From: CAJBVW01 sp964457335
Lineage (GTDB): Bacteria; Myxococcota_A; UBA796; SXON01
DNA: 64,000 nt
Assembly (NCBI GenBank): GCA_964457335.1
Contig: CAYWGD010000019.1
Span: 1 to 64,000, forward strand
Direction of reading: 5' to 3'
The position numbers and the translations under genes are program-made. The notes beneath the pieces were generated by a model. The model made no database searches and was not told where the DNA came from. It was given only the letters and a program-made list of their open reading frames with translations. Within the stretch, counting starts at the first letter, position 1, and the number at the start of each line of letters is the position of its first letter. Positions 33,368 through 41,656 of this stretch are shown here, piece after piece.

Positions 33368-34566
33368 TGGGGGAGGTCGCGGCCGGCGGGCGCCGCCTGC
33401 CGACGCGGTTCTCCGTGCCGTCGGGGCCCGCCCGGGCCGTCCGTGCCGCCCTGGACGAGGCCGGGCTCGGGCTCGCGCGCGCCCGCGTGGCCGCGCGCCT
33501 CGGGGACCCCGACCCCTTCCACGTGCGCGCCGCGCTCGTCGGGGAGGTCGTGGGCACCGAGGGCGAGCCCGTCACGGCCGACGCCGCCGACGCGGCCCTG
33601 CTCGCCGCGGACGTGCGCCTCGCCGCGGAGGGACGCGCGCCCGAGCCGAGCCTCGCGGGGCTCTTCGCGGGGCGCCCCCCCGGCCCGAAGGCGCGCGCGG
33701 TGCCCGTGGACGACCCGGCCCGCACCTGGCTCCGCTGGCCCGCCCGCCCGACGCGCCGGGCGCAGGTGCGCGACGTGCGGTCCTGGAGCACCCGCGAGAT
33801 CGGCGACGCCGATGTCGCCACGATCCGCTGCGTGACGCCCTTCCCCGGCGGCGTGGCGCTCGGCTCGGACTACGGGCTCACGCTCTGGCGGAAGGACGGC
33901 TTCACGCCCTTCCCCTGGCCGCTCGGGTCGCGCCGCGAGGCCCGTCGCGTCGAGGCGATGGCCGTACACGAGCGGCAGCTCCACGTCGCGACGAGCCAGA
34001 CGCTCTACGTGTGGGACTTCGCGGGCAAGGTGAGCTCCCGACGCCACGGCCCCGACCGCGAGGACGGATTCGACGACCTCAACGCGCTCCTCGCCGAGGG
34101 CGGGCGGCTCTACGCCGGCTACCGGACGCGTTTTCAGGGAGGCGTCGGCCCGGCGGACACCCTCGCGATGGCCGCCGACCCCGCCGGCGTGGTGTTCGCG
34201 GGCACGCGCGACGGCGAGCTGCACGTCGTGGACGGCGGCGGCCCCATCCGGCGCTTCGCGGACCAGAAGCCGCGCCCCGTGCGGCACCTCGCGTTCGCGG
34301 AGGGCGCGCTCTGGGTCGCGGCGCTCGGCACGCTGCACCGCTTCGACGGGGCGTCCTGGTCCGCCGGCGGGCCCGAGCCCACCGCGCTCGCCGTCGACCC
34401 CGACGGCCGGCTCTGGGCCCTCGCGGAGGGGCGGCTGCACGTGCTCGAGGAGGGCCGGCTCCGCCCGGTCGAGGTCGCGCTCGAGCGCCCCTGGGCCCTC
34501 GCGGCGGTGCCGGGGGCGCTCTGGATCGGCGGGCGCGAGCGCGCGTGGCGCGTCGGGGTCGGGTAG
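33367..34566 (+). CDS. Beta-propeller-like protein
   Basis: It has 399 residues. The first ~120 residues are Ala/Arg-rich and helical (PARAVRAALDEAGLGLARAR). From about residue 130 there are repeating short strands with W/Y and Gly-Asp turns (GGVALGSDYGLTLWRKDGF, ERQLHVATSQTLYVWDFAG, GVVFAGTRDGELHVVDGGG, GALWVAALGTLHRFDG, GRLWALAEGRLHVLEEG, ALWIGGRERAWRV). These match the spacing of a five- or six-bladed propeller as in two-component regulator propeller repeats. No signal peptide or catalytic motif is visible. Overlaps the upstream lipoprotein stop (TGATG). Function unknown. Confidence 0.75.
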   Translation: MGEVAAGGRRLPTRFSVPSGPARAVRAALDEAGLGLARARVAARLGDPDPFHVRAALVGEVVGTEGEPVTADAADAALLAADVRLAAEGRAPEPSLAGLFAGRPPGPKARAVPVDDPARTWLRWPARPTRRAQVRDVRSWSTREIGDADVATIRCVTPFPGGVALGSDYGLTLWRKDGFTPFPWPLGSRREARRVEAMAVHERQLHVATSQTLYVWDFAGKVSSRRHGPDREDGFDDLNALLAEGGRLYAGYRTRFQGGVGPADTLAMAADPAGVVFAGTRDGELHVVDGGGPIRRFADQKPRPVRHLAFAEGALWVAALGTLHRFDGASWSAGGPEPTALAVDPDGRLWALAEGRLHVLEEGRLRPVEVALERPWALAAVPGALWIGGRERAWRVGVG

Positions 34567-34580
34567 GGCCCCGAACGCGC

Positions 34581-35870
34581 CTACGCGAGCGCGGCGCCGA
34601 GCCGATCGAGGGCCGCGTGGAGCTGGGCGGGCGAGACGGCACCCACGCTCATGCGGAACCAGCCGTCGTCCCCGGCGAGGTCGAAGGCCTGGAAGGGCAC
34701 GACCGCCACGCCCGCGCGGTGGAGCAGGAAGCGGCGGACGTCCTCGTTGGTGCGCATGGGGGCCCCGTCGAGGCCCGGCCGGCCGAAGAGGCGGTCGAAG
34801 CAGACCGAGAGGTAGATGGCACCCTGCGGGACGAGGTGCGCGACGCCGAGGCGGGTGAGCCCCGCGTCGAGGATGCCGAGGCGCTCGGACAGCGCGGCCC
34901 GGAAGGTGGCGCCGTAGCGCGCGATCGCCGCCTCGTCGCCGAGGAGCGCGGCGGTGCCGGCCTGCTCGGGCTTCGGGGCCCAGGCGCCGACGTGGCCGAT
35001 GAACGCCTTCATGCGCTCCGCGAGCGCCGGCGGGAGGACCGCCCAGCCCACCCGGAGCCCGGTCGCGGCGAAGGCCTTCGACACCGCGTCGATCGTCACC
35101 ACGTAGGGCGTGACCTCGGGCACGAGCGTGGCCGGGTGCGCGTGGCGGGTCTCGCCGAAGGTGAGCGTCCAGTACACCTGGTCGAACATCCACATCAGCG
35201 GCTTCTCGCCGACGGTGGCGCGGCGGGCGTTCTCCTCGACGATGGCCCGGGCGATCTCCGCGAGGCGCTCCGTGGCGATGACCGTGCCGGTCGGGTTGAG
35301 AGGAGAGTTGAGCGTGAAGAGGCGGGCGGTGCCGATGTGCGGCCGGAGCTGCTCGACCGTCGGGAAGAAGCCGTCCTCCGCGCGCGTCGTGAGCGCGACG
35401 ACCTTCGCGTCGGTGAGCTGCGCGTAGTAGCCGTTGTTCCAGCTCGGCACGGCGAACACGAGCGTGTCGCCCGGCTCGAGGAACAGGCGGTAGGTCGCGT
35501 ACATGACCGGGCGGGCGCCGCTGGCCACGACGACCCAGTCCGGGGACACGTCGATGCCGAGCGCGCGCCGGTACCACGCGCACACCGCCGCGCGGAGCTC
35601 CGGGATGCCCTCGGACGGCGGGTAGTTCGTCTGGAAGCCGTCGTAGCCCGCCACCGTCGCGTCGCGGAGCTCGGTGGGGATGGGGAACTGCTTGGGATCG
35701 AAGTCCCCGACCGTCAGGTTGCAGACCGGCGTGCCGCCGGCGGCGAGCGCCCGGACCTCGGCGGCGATGCCGAGGATCATCGACCCCTGCATCTCGCGCG
35801 CGGTCCGCGTGAGCGCGGTGGCGGTGTGGGCGGCGGCGTCGGCGGGGAGCTGGTCGGCGAGGCGGATCAT
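34581..35870 (-). CDS. Class I/II PLP aminotransferase
   Basis: It has 429 residues, slightly longer than the usual ~400. Fold type I aminotransferase features: TVGDFDPKQFP near the N-terminus, NYPPSEGIPELRAAV, the NSPLNPTG motif around residue 185 and the PLP-binding Lys in DAVSKAFAATGLRVGW. The C-terminus has WFRMSVGAVS where the substrate carboxylate Arg is expected. It looks related to the aspartate/alanine branch; the true amino acid substrate cannot be deduced. It converges on the propeller gene with a 14-bp gap. Confidence 0.88.
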   Translation of the reverse strand: MIRLADQLPADAAAHTATALTRTAREMQGSMILGIAAEVRALAAGGTPVCNLTVGDFDPKQFPIPTELRDATVAGYDGFQTNYPPSEGIPELRAAVCAWYRRALGIDVSPDWVVVASGARPVMYATYRLFLEPGDTLVFAVPSWNNGYYAQLTDAKVVALTTRAEDGFFPTVEQLRPHIGTARLFTLNSPLNPTGTVIATERLAEIARAIVEENARRATVGEKPLMWMFDQVYWTLTFGETRHAHPATLVPEVTPYVVTIDAVSKAFAATGLRVGWAVLPPALAERMKAFIGHVGAWAPKPEQAGTAALLGDEAAIARYGATFRAALSERLGILDAGLTRLGVAHLVPQGAIYLSVCFDRLFGRPGLDGAPMRTNEDVRRFLLHRAGVAVVPFQAFDLAGDDGWFRMSVGAVSPAQLHAALDRLGAALA

Positions 35871-35984
35871 GGCCGCGCGCTTAACCCCGGGCCCGGCCGA
35901 TGCCGGTCAGAGGGTGGTCAGGAAGGCGCACGGGGGCGTGATCCGGCCCCTCTCCTCGGGCGGCGACGAAGCCCCCCGCTGCGT

Positions 35985-36032
35985 GGGGGGGGGGGGCGTT
36001 GCGGGGGGGGCGCGAGCCCCCCCTGCCCCAAG
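35985..36032 (-). terminator. G-tract hairpin element, copy B
   Basis: A long G run, GGGGGGCGTT, GCGGGGGGGG and then CCCCCCC and TGCCCCAAGAG. It begins 11 bp after the minus-strand VWA lipoprotein stop at 36044. Same order and orientation as copies A, C and D. Confidence 0.55.
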
Positions 36033-36043
36033 AGCCCGAGCCC

Positions 36044-37303
36044 CTACAAGCAGGGATCGACCACCGGGTAGCGCGCCACGATCTCCGTCCCGACCGGCGG
36101 GGCCGTGTCGAAGACGACCGCGTTCGGCACGGGGTCGTAGCTCCAGCCGCCGGCCTCCTCGCCGTCGACCCACACCTTGAGGAGCGACGGGCTCCCGGGC
36201 CGCTGCGAGAGCGGGAAGGCGCGCACGTACCACGTGCTCTCGAACCCCATGCGCTCCATGGCCGGCGCGAGGTCGCACGTGCAGATGCTCTCCTCGAAGC
36301 CGCCGAAGGCCTCGGCGACCGCGATGTACTTGTCGCCGTGTTTGGCCTCCTGCGGGCTGCCGTCGCACTCGCCGCGGCAGCCGTCCTCCTCGTCGCCGAC
36401 GATGGCAGCGACGAAGACGTCGTCGTGGTCGACCTTGAGCCCCTCGAGGAAGGAGATGTACCAGTCGGCCTCGCGGTCCGACTGGTCGTTCTCGTCGGTG
36501 AGGAAGATGACGACCAGCTTGGCCTCGTGCCGGTAGAAGCCGCGGTTGGCGTCGGAGCGCAGCGGCTCGGAGAGCGCCATCTCCATCGCCTGCAGCCCCG
36601 CCTCGTCGCCCATCTCCACGCCGTCGACCTGGATGGCCGCGGCGAGCGTGCCCTGGGGATCGGGCGTGTCCGAGGTGACGTAGGTCGGCGTGCCGACGAG
36701 CTGGCCCGCGTAGAGCGGGTTGACCACGTCGGTGGTGACGACGCCCATGTGGTAGTCGAGGTCGAGCGCCACGAACCACTGGAAGAAGCGCTCGATCTCG
36801 CTCGTGACCCGGTCCCGCTCCTGCCACATGGAGCCCGAGTTGTCGATCACCCACAGGACGTCGATCGAGTCGGGCGCTTGCCGGAACACGTCGAGCGTCC
36901 AGGTCGGGTCGAAGCTCGCACCGACGACCGGCACGCGCAGCTCCGGCTCGTCCGGATCGTCGGAGGTGACGACCACGTCCGCGGCGGCGTCCCACACGAA
37001 GCTCGGGGCGAACTGGAGGAGAACCGTCTGGCTCTCGCCGGGCAGGACGAGGCCTTCGAGGACCTCGACGGAGTAGTCCTCCGAGGACTCGTCGAGGATG
37101 TCAATCCAGGTGCTCTCCACCTCCAACGGGCCCCGGCCGACGTTGGTGATGGTCACGGGTTGTGTCCCGGTGCAGCCCACCGCCACCGGATCGAAGGCCA
37201 CCGCGGACGGTTCGACCGCGATGTCGGGCTCCGGAGTGAGCGGGTCGTCCCGGATCAGGGTGAAGCCCCGGTCCGAGCACGCGAGCGTCCAGAGCAGGAA
37301 CAT
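36044..37303 (-). CDS. VWA-domain lipoprotein 1
   Basis: It has 419 residues. The lipobox LLWTLAC puts the lipid at Cys9. Residues about 25-130 form a choice-of-anchor-type beta-sandwich (TNVGRGPLEVEST, VVTSDDPDEPELRVPVVGAS). A von Willebrand factor A domain follows with a clear MIDAS: VLWVIDNSGSM (D-x-S-x-S), then a TT-D pair in MGVVTTDV and FLTDENDQSDRE. A Cys-rich segment (EEDGCRGECDG, ESICTCDLAP) lies between. The C-terminus ends in ARYPVVDPCL. It is paralogous to the protein encoded at 37430-38677. The ligand is unknown; likely displayed on the periplasmic or outer surface. Confidence 0.86.
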   Translation of the reverse strand: MFLLWTLACSDRGFTLIRDDPLTPEPDIAVEPSAVAFDPVAVGCTGTQPVTITNVGRGPLEVESTWIDILDESSEDYSVEVLEGLVLPGESQTVLLQFAPSFVWDAAADVVVTSDDPDEPELRVPVVGASFDPTWTLDVFRQAPDSIDVLWVIDNSGSMWQERDRVTSEIERFFQWFVALDLDYHMGVVTTDVVNPLYAGQLVGTPTYVTSDTPDPQGTLAAAIQVDGVEMGDEAGLQAMEMALSEPLRSDANRGFYRHEAKLVVIFLTDENDQSDREADWYISFLEGLKVDHDDVFVAAIVGDEEDGCRGECDGSPQEAKHGDKYIAVAEAFGGFEESICTCDLAPAMERMGFESTWYVRAFPLSQRPGSPSLLKVWVDGEEAGGWSYDPVPNAVVFDTAPPVGTEIVARYPVVDPCL

Positions 37304-37429
37304 GGTGTGGCCCCCTATGGCCGCCCCCCGGCGGCAGATCAGGTCGCCACTTCAGATAAGCACCGTCCTACCTGTCTGGTTCGCGGTCGGGCCGGCGCCG
37401 GGGCAGGGAGGGGCGGCGGGGCCGCCGTC

Positions 37430-38677
37430 CTAGCCGCAGGAGAGGGTCGCGGGGTAACGGACGACCACGGCGGCACCGTTGAGCGGCGGCGTGTCGAACA
37501 CGATCTCGTTCGTGAGCTCCACGTACGTCCAGCCGTCGACCTCCTCGCCGTCCACGTACACGACGATGGCGGTGGAATCGGTGGGCGTCCGCGAGAGCAC
37601 GAAGCTGCGGATGTAGCGGGTGGTCTCCATGCCGATCTCGTCGAGGACCGGCGCGAGATCGCAGGTGCAGATGCTGCCGGCGACCCCGGAGAACGCCGTG
37701 ACGACGTCGAGGTACTTGTCGCTGGGCTGGGCGTCCTGCGGGAGACCCTCGCACGTGTTGCTGCACCCCGTGCCGTAGTCCCCGACGATGCCGGAGACGA
37801 GGATGTCGCCGGGGTCCGCCTTCAGGGTCTGGAGGAAGCTGACGTAGTGCGCGGCGTCGAACTCGGAGTGCTCGGGCTCGTCGGTGAGGAAGACGATGGC
37901 GAGGTTGGCGTCCGGGCGCAGGAAGCCCGCGTTCTCGGCGGAGATCAACGGGTCGGACAGGGCGAGCTCGACGGCGCGGAGGCCCGACTCGTCCCCCATG
38001 TCCTCGGTGCCGACCGCGATGGCCTCGGCGAGCTCGGTCTCCGGGTTCGTGGTGCTGCCGTCGATGAACGCCGGGGAGCCCACGAGGCGGCCCGAGTAGA
38101 TGGGGTTCACGATGTCGGTGGTGATCACGCCCATCTGGTAGTCGAGGTTGAGCGTGGTGAACCAGTCGAAGAAGGAGCGGATCGCGCTCGCGACGCGCGC
38201 CTGCTCCTGGCCCATGGAGCCCGAGTTGTCGATGACCCACAACACGTCGATGGGGGCGGCCTCCTGGACGAAGGCGTCGGACACGAGGCCCTCGGCCGCG
38301 GACCGGCCGACCGTGGCCACGATCACCTCGGGCTCGTCGGGGTCGTCGGACTGGACGAGCAGGTCCCCGGTCACCTCGCCGGCGGCGACCGGCGAGAAGC
38401 GGACGGAGAACTGGATGCTCTCGCCGGGCTGGATCGTGTCGGTGCGGAGCTCCGAGGACCACGCGGCGTCGCCCTCGAAGTACGTGCTCGCGAGCGAGAG
38501 CGGCCCCTCGCCCACGTTGGAGACGGTGACGAGCTGCTCCTCGACGCAGCCCACGCCGACGGTGGGCCACTCGAGCACCGAGGGCTCCACGACGATGTCG
38601 GGCTCGGGCACGCCGGGCTCGTCCGGCTTGTGATCGAGCTCGTAGTCGGAGCAGGCGAGCAGCCACGCGACGAGCAT
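37430..38677 (-). CDS. VWA-domain lipoprotein 2 (paralogue)
   Basis: It has 415 residues from the ATG at 38677, chosen because it places the lipobox WLLAC immediately after the start; the longer frame from 38704 adds a charged leader. Domain order equals lipoprotein 1: choice-of-anchor-like sandwich (TVSNVGEGPLSLAS, SDDPDEPEVIVATVG), VWA with VLWVIDNSGSM, MGVITTDIVNP and FLTDEPEHSE, then a Cys segment (GTGCSNTCEG, GSICTCDLAP). The two clearly arose by tandem duplication and are now well diverged. A 126-bp spacer with nothing recognisable separates the pair. Confidence 0.86.
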   Translation of the reverse strand: MLVAWLLACSDYELDHKPDEPGVPEPDIVVEPSVLEWPTVGVGCVEEQLVTVSNVGEGPLSLASTYFEGDAAWSSELRTDTIQPGESIQFSVRFSPVAAGEVTGDLLVQSDDPDEPEVIVATVGRSAAEGLVSDAFVQEAAPIDVLWVIDNSGSMGQEQARVASAIRSFFDWFTTLNLDYQMGVITTDIVNPIYSGRLVGSPAFIDGSTTNPETELAEAIAVGTEDMGDESGLRAVELALSDPLISAENAGFLRPDANLAIVFLTDEPEHSEFDAAHYVSFLQTLKADPGDILVSGIVGDYGTGCSNTCEGLPQDAQPSDKYLDVVTAFSGVAGSICTCDLAPVLDEIGMETTRYIRSFVLSRTPTDSTAIVVYVDGEEVDGWTYVELTNEIVFDTPPLNGAAVVVRYPATLSCG

Positions 38678-38730
38678 GGGATCCTCCGCGGCGGAGGATA
38701 CCAAAGCCGGAGCCCGGCCGCCGGGCGCGG

Positions 38731-39180
38731 CTACAGGCTCGAGGTGTTGGCCGCCACCAGCGAGAGCTCCTCGTACCCGGCGGAGCGCGCGGTGTGGAGC
38801 ACGCGCTTGAGCACGCCCCAGGGGATGGTCTTGTCGGCGTGTACCTCCACGCGCTTCTTGCCGCGCAAGAGCAGGAGCGGATCGTAGATCTCGCGCACCA
38901 GGAGCTCGTCGGGGAGGTAGGCGACGGCGATCACCCGGCGGCCCTCGACGTAGACGGCCTCCTGGGAGACGAGGATCTCGACGGCGGCGGAGCGCGCCTC
39001 CTCGGACACCGTCCCGGGGAGCTCGAAGTGGCCCTCCGGCGGCGCCGGCGCGGCCTCGGTCGAGTAGGACCGGAGCAGGAAGACGAGCATCAACGTCATC
39101 ATGTCGACGAGCGGCGCGAGCGCGCCCACGTCGAGCCCGGGGAGGGGCTCGGGGCCCCGGGGGCGGAACAGCCGCCTCAT
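38731..39180 (-). CDS. exbD: ExbD/TolR-type protein with conserved membrane Asp
   Basis: It has 149 residues. One N-terminal membrane helix contains the essential Asp26 of ExbD/TolR/MotB-type stators (LAPLVDMMTLMLVFLL). The periplasmic domain has the ExbD-like strand pattern with VEVHADKTIPWGVLKRVLHTA, equivalent to the conserved V-x-I-x-A-D-x-x-x-x-Y/W motif. The start at 39180 (MRRLFRPRG) overlaps the other ExbD stop as ATGA. Proton flow through such stators drives TonB- or Tol-type work in the envelope. Confidence 0.88.
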   Translation of the reverse strand: MRRLFRPRGPEPLPGLDVGALAPLVDMMTLMLVFLLRSYSTEAAPAPPEGHFELPGTVSEEARSAAVEILVSQEAVYVEGRRVIAVAYLPDELLVREIYDPLLLLRGKKRVEVHADKTIPWGVLKRVLHTARSAGYEELSLVAANTSSL

Positions 39181-39734
39181 CCGGACGACCCGGTCAGCGT
39201 GAGCTTGGGGAAGAGCGGCGCGTCGGTCGGGCCGCGGATCACGTCCATCACGGCGATGATCGTCTCGGTGGTGGCGGCGTCGTCGGGGGCGAGGCGCGCG
39301 CGCTCCTGCGAGGGATCCACGTCGTGGACGGCCTGGAGCGCGGCCAGCAGCGCGGCGAGGTCGGGCCGGCCGTCCTTGCCGGGGAGCGCCTGCTCGCGAC
39401 GCTCGACGCTCGTGGCCGCGGCCGCGATGTCGGTGGACTGCACGTCGTACGTGAGCGCGAGGTCGTCGCCGGACAGGGAGACGCGCACGTCCTTCACGAG
39501 TCCGGCGTGGGGGAGGGGCGCGAGGTCGGCCGGGGAGCCGAGGCGGAGGTCGAGCACGCCCAGGCGCTGGCCGGAGGAGGTGGTGAGGAGGAAGAAGAGG
39601 AGCAGGAACATGAGCGTCACCACCCCGAGCAGGGTGGGGCGCACGTCGGCTTCGACCTCGGCGCCGGCGCGGAACAGGCGCCGCCGGCGCGCGGGAGCGC
39701 GGCTCGGAGCCGGGGCGGGCGCGGGCGCGTTCAC
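39177..39734 (-). CDS. ExbD-like protein lacking the membrane Asp
   Basis: It has 185 residues. The membrane helix (about 33-51, TLLGVVTLMFLLLFFLL) aligns with that of the neighbouring ExbD, but Gly37 occupies the place of the proton-carrying Asp. The N-terminus is Pro/Ala/Arg-rich. The periplasmic region is longer and has an extra insert (DVQSTDIAAAATSVERREQA) and ends in a segment like the ExbD C-terminal fold (TETIIAVMDVIRGP). It overlaps exbB and exbD by 4 bp on both sides, so both ExbD proteins are made together with ExbB. A mixed dimer with one active Asp is one possibility. Confidence 0.82.
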   Translation of the reverse strand: MNAPAPAPAPSRAPARRRRLFRAGAEVEADVRPTLLGVVTLMFLLLFFLLTTSSGQRLGVLDLRLGSPADLAPLPHAGLVKDVRVSLSGDDLALTYDVQSTDIAAAATSVERREQALPGKDGRPDLAALLAALQAVHDVDPSQERARLAPDDAATTETIIAVMDVIRGPTDAPLFPKLTLTGSSG

Positions 39735-40339
39735 CCGCGGGCCGCCTTGAGCGCGAGCACGAGCCGGGTGGCGACGCGCTCGATGTTGCCGAGGAGCTCG
39801 CGCGCGGTGGCCTCGGCGACCGCGTGGGCGCCCAGGGCGGGGATGGCGACGAGGAGCCCGAAGGCGGTGGTCGCCATGGCGGTGGAGCTGCCCTCGGAGA
39901 GCTGCGCGGCGCGCTCGGCCGCCGCCACGTCACCGAGCGCGCCGAACGCGAGGATGAGGCCGTACACGGTCCCGAAGAGCCCCACCATCGTGGCGATCGA
40001 GGCCACGGTGGAGAGGTAGGCGATGCGCCGCCGGATCTTGAGCTCGGCGTCCACCGACGCGGCCGCCATGGCCTCCCAGGCCAGGTCGGGATCCGCGTAG
40101 GCGAGGCCGGCGCGCGCCACGTCCTCGGCCGGCGTCGCCCCGAGCGCGAGCGCCCCCGTGCCCCCGCTCTTCACCGCGCCGTCGAGCTTCGCGATGAGCG
40201 CCTCGGCGTCGACGCGGTAGCGCGCGAAGCTGAGCGCGCGCTCGATGACCACGGCCAGGGCGAAGGCCATCACGGCCAGCAGCGCGTACATGAACAGCGC
40301 GGCCGGTCCCGAGAAGGCGGTGATCAGGTAGGTCAGCAT
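39731..40339 (-). CDS. exbB: MotA/TolQ/ExbB family proton channel protein
   Basis: It has 202 residues and three membrane helices: about 13-35, 109-131 (VASIATMVGLFGTVYGLILAF) and 150-175 (TAMATTAFGLLVAIPALGA). The GLFGTVYGL and TAFGLLVAIPA motifs match the conserved helices 2 and 3 of ExbB/TolQ. ExbB pentamers surround the ExbD dimer. It overlaps the Asp-less ExbD gene by 4 bp and lies 3 bp after the cysteine-repeat gene. No TonB or TolA gene is near, so the energy-receiving partner is unknown. Confidence 0.92.
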   Translation of the reverse strand: MLTYLITAFSGPAALFMYALLAVMAFALAVVIERALSFARYRVDAEALIAKLDGAVKSGGTGALALGATPAEDVARAGLAYADPDLAWEAMAAASVDAELKIRRRIAYLSTVASIATMVGLFGTVYGLILAFGALGDVAAAERAAQLSEGSSTAMATTAFGLLVAIPALGAHAVAEATARELLGNIERVATRLVLALKAARG

Positions 40340-40342
40340 TTG

Positions 40343-41287
40343 TCATCTCTTCAGGAACGCGAGGCAGCGCTCGCGGATCGATGGGGTGGCGATGCTCTCG
40401 CAGAGCGCGATGCCGCGGGCGGGGTCGAAGCGCTTGAGCTGGTGGGCGACGCCCTGGCGGCAGTTGTCGGCGTAGAGCGGCACGGCGGAGCAGGCGGCGA
40501 GCGTGGCCTCGGGGTCGCGCTCGGCGGCGCCCCAGCCCACCCCGTGCCAGCAGTTGCCGCGCCAGGCCTCGGTGGCGCGGTCGCAGGCGGCGCCGGCCTC
40601 CGCGAAGTCCCGCCGGGCCAGGTACTTGCCGATGCCGTGCCAGCAGGTCTTGCGCGTCAGCGTGTCGCCCTCCTCGCGGGCGCAGAAGGCCACGGCGGGC
40701 TCGACGTCCTCGAGCGCGACCTCGCCGACCACGTCGTGCCGGCAGAAGTCGCGGAACGCCTCGCTGTGCTCGCAGCGCCCGAGCGCGTACGCGGGGTCGA
40801 TCTCGGCCAGCGCGAGGCCCATGCCGAAGTGGCACTGCCCGCGCCACTTCATCACGGGGATGGCGACGCAGATCGCCTCGGCGGCGGCGCGGTCGATCGG
40901 GGCGACGGTCTCGGCGACGTCGGCGTGGCACTCGAGCAGGAGCTCCTGGTCGGCCACGCGATCGCACACCTGCAGGGCCCCCTTCGGGTCGCGCGCCGCG
41001 GACTGCCGCGCGAGGGCCTGGAAGCACACGTCGCGCACGTCGGCGGCCATCGACGCGCAGGCCTCGGGGGTGAGGAGGGCCTGGCCCTCGCCGGCGCCGT
41101 CCTCGCCCGCCGGGCGCGCGTCGAGGCCCTCGGGCTTGGGAGGGAGCGCCATCACGCCGTCCGGCGCCGCCTGCTCGGCCGCGGCGGCCTCCGCCGCCAC
41201 GCGCGCCAACGGCTCGAGCCCGAACCGGAGCCCGAGGAGGGCGGCGAGGCAGGTCAGGACGAGGAGCGTGAAGGGGAGGGAGCGCAC
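40343..41287 (-). CDS. Paired-cysteine repeat protein, likely periplasmic
   Basis: It has 314 residues. An N-terminal hydrophobic segment (about 5-24) anchors or exports it, followed by an Ala/Pro-rich linker to residue 70. The rest is eight repeats of 30-33 residues, each with two Cys 10-13 apart: 77/88, 108/120, 140/152, 172/182, 202/215, 235/246, 266/276 and 296/308. Typical unit: D/P-x-x-A-x-x-C ... C-x-x-G/D-V. The layout suggests an alpha solenoid (Sel1/TPR-like) in which each repeat carries its own disulphide, as would suit the periplasm. It lies 3 bp before exbB in the same operon. Not recognised as a named family. Confidence 0.85.
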   Translation of the reverse strand: MRSLPFTLLVLTCLAALLGLRFGLEPLARVAAEAAAAEQAAPDGVMALPPKPEGLDARPAGEDGAGEGQALLTPEACASMAADVRDVCFQALARQSAARDPKGALQVCDRVADQELLLECHADVAETVAPIDRAAAEAICVAIPVMKWRGQCHFGMGLALAEIDPAYALGRCEHSEAFRDFCRHDVVGEVALEDVEPAVAFCAREEGDTLTRKTCWHGIGKYLARRDFAEAGAACDRATEAWRGNCWHGVGWGAAERDPEATLAACSAVPLYADNCRQGVAHQLKRFDPARGIALCESIATPSIRERCLAFLKR

Positions 41288-41294
41288 GCTCCGA

Positions 41295-41474
41295 TCACTC
41301 GGTGTAGCCGAGGTCCTGCATCCACTTCTCGTACTCGGGGCGCTCGATCTGATCGTAGGCCTTCTCGGCGGCCATCGGGGCAGGCTCGGGCGCCGGGCGG
41401 AGCTTCAGGTACGCGAGCGCGCCGGAGCCGGCGACGAGCGCGAGGCCGAGGGCGAGGACGAGGGGCTTCCGCAT
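41295..41474 (-). CDS. Small single-membrane-helix protein of the ExbBD operon
   Basis: It has 59 residues: MRKPLVLALGLALVAGSGAL is a membrane or signal helix, followed by a Pro/Ala linker and an acidic amphipathic tail (EKWMQDLGYTE). No family is recognised. It is the first gene of the cluster, 7 bp before the paired-cysteine gene. The promoter should lie in the 182 bp (41475-41656) shared with the divergent M16 protease gene. A 41531 start exists but gives a charged, non-helical leader. Confidence 0.65.
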   Translation of the reverse strand: MRKPLVLALGLALVAGSGALAYLKLRPAPEPAPMAAEKAYDQIERPEYEKWMQDLGYTE

Positions 41475-41656
41475 GGCGGCAATGTGCCACGAGCCTTTGG
41501 GGACCGCAAACGCACGCGGGGAGGAACGCAATCGCCCGGTCGCGCGTGTGGAGGCCGGGTGTCGCCTGTCTCTTGAGCCGGCGGGCCCCGACGGGCTACA
41601 CTGCGGGCCCTCGATCGTCCGGCCGCCCGTACGACCAGGATGACCACGGAGAGTTC

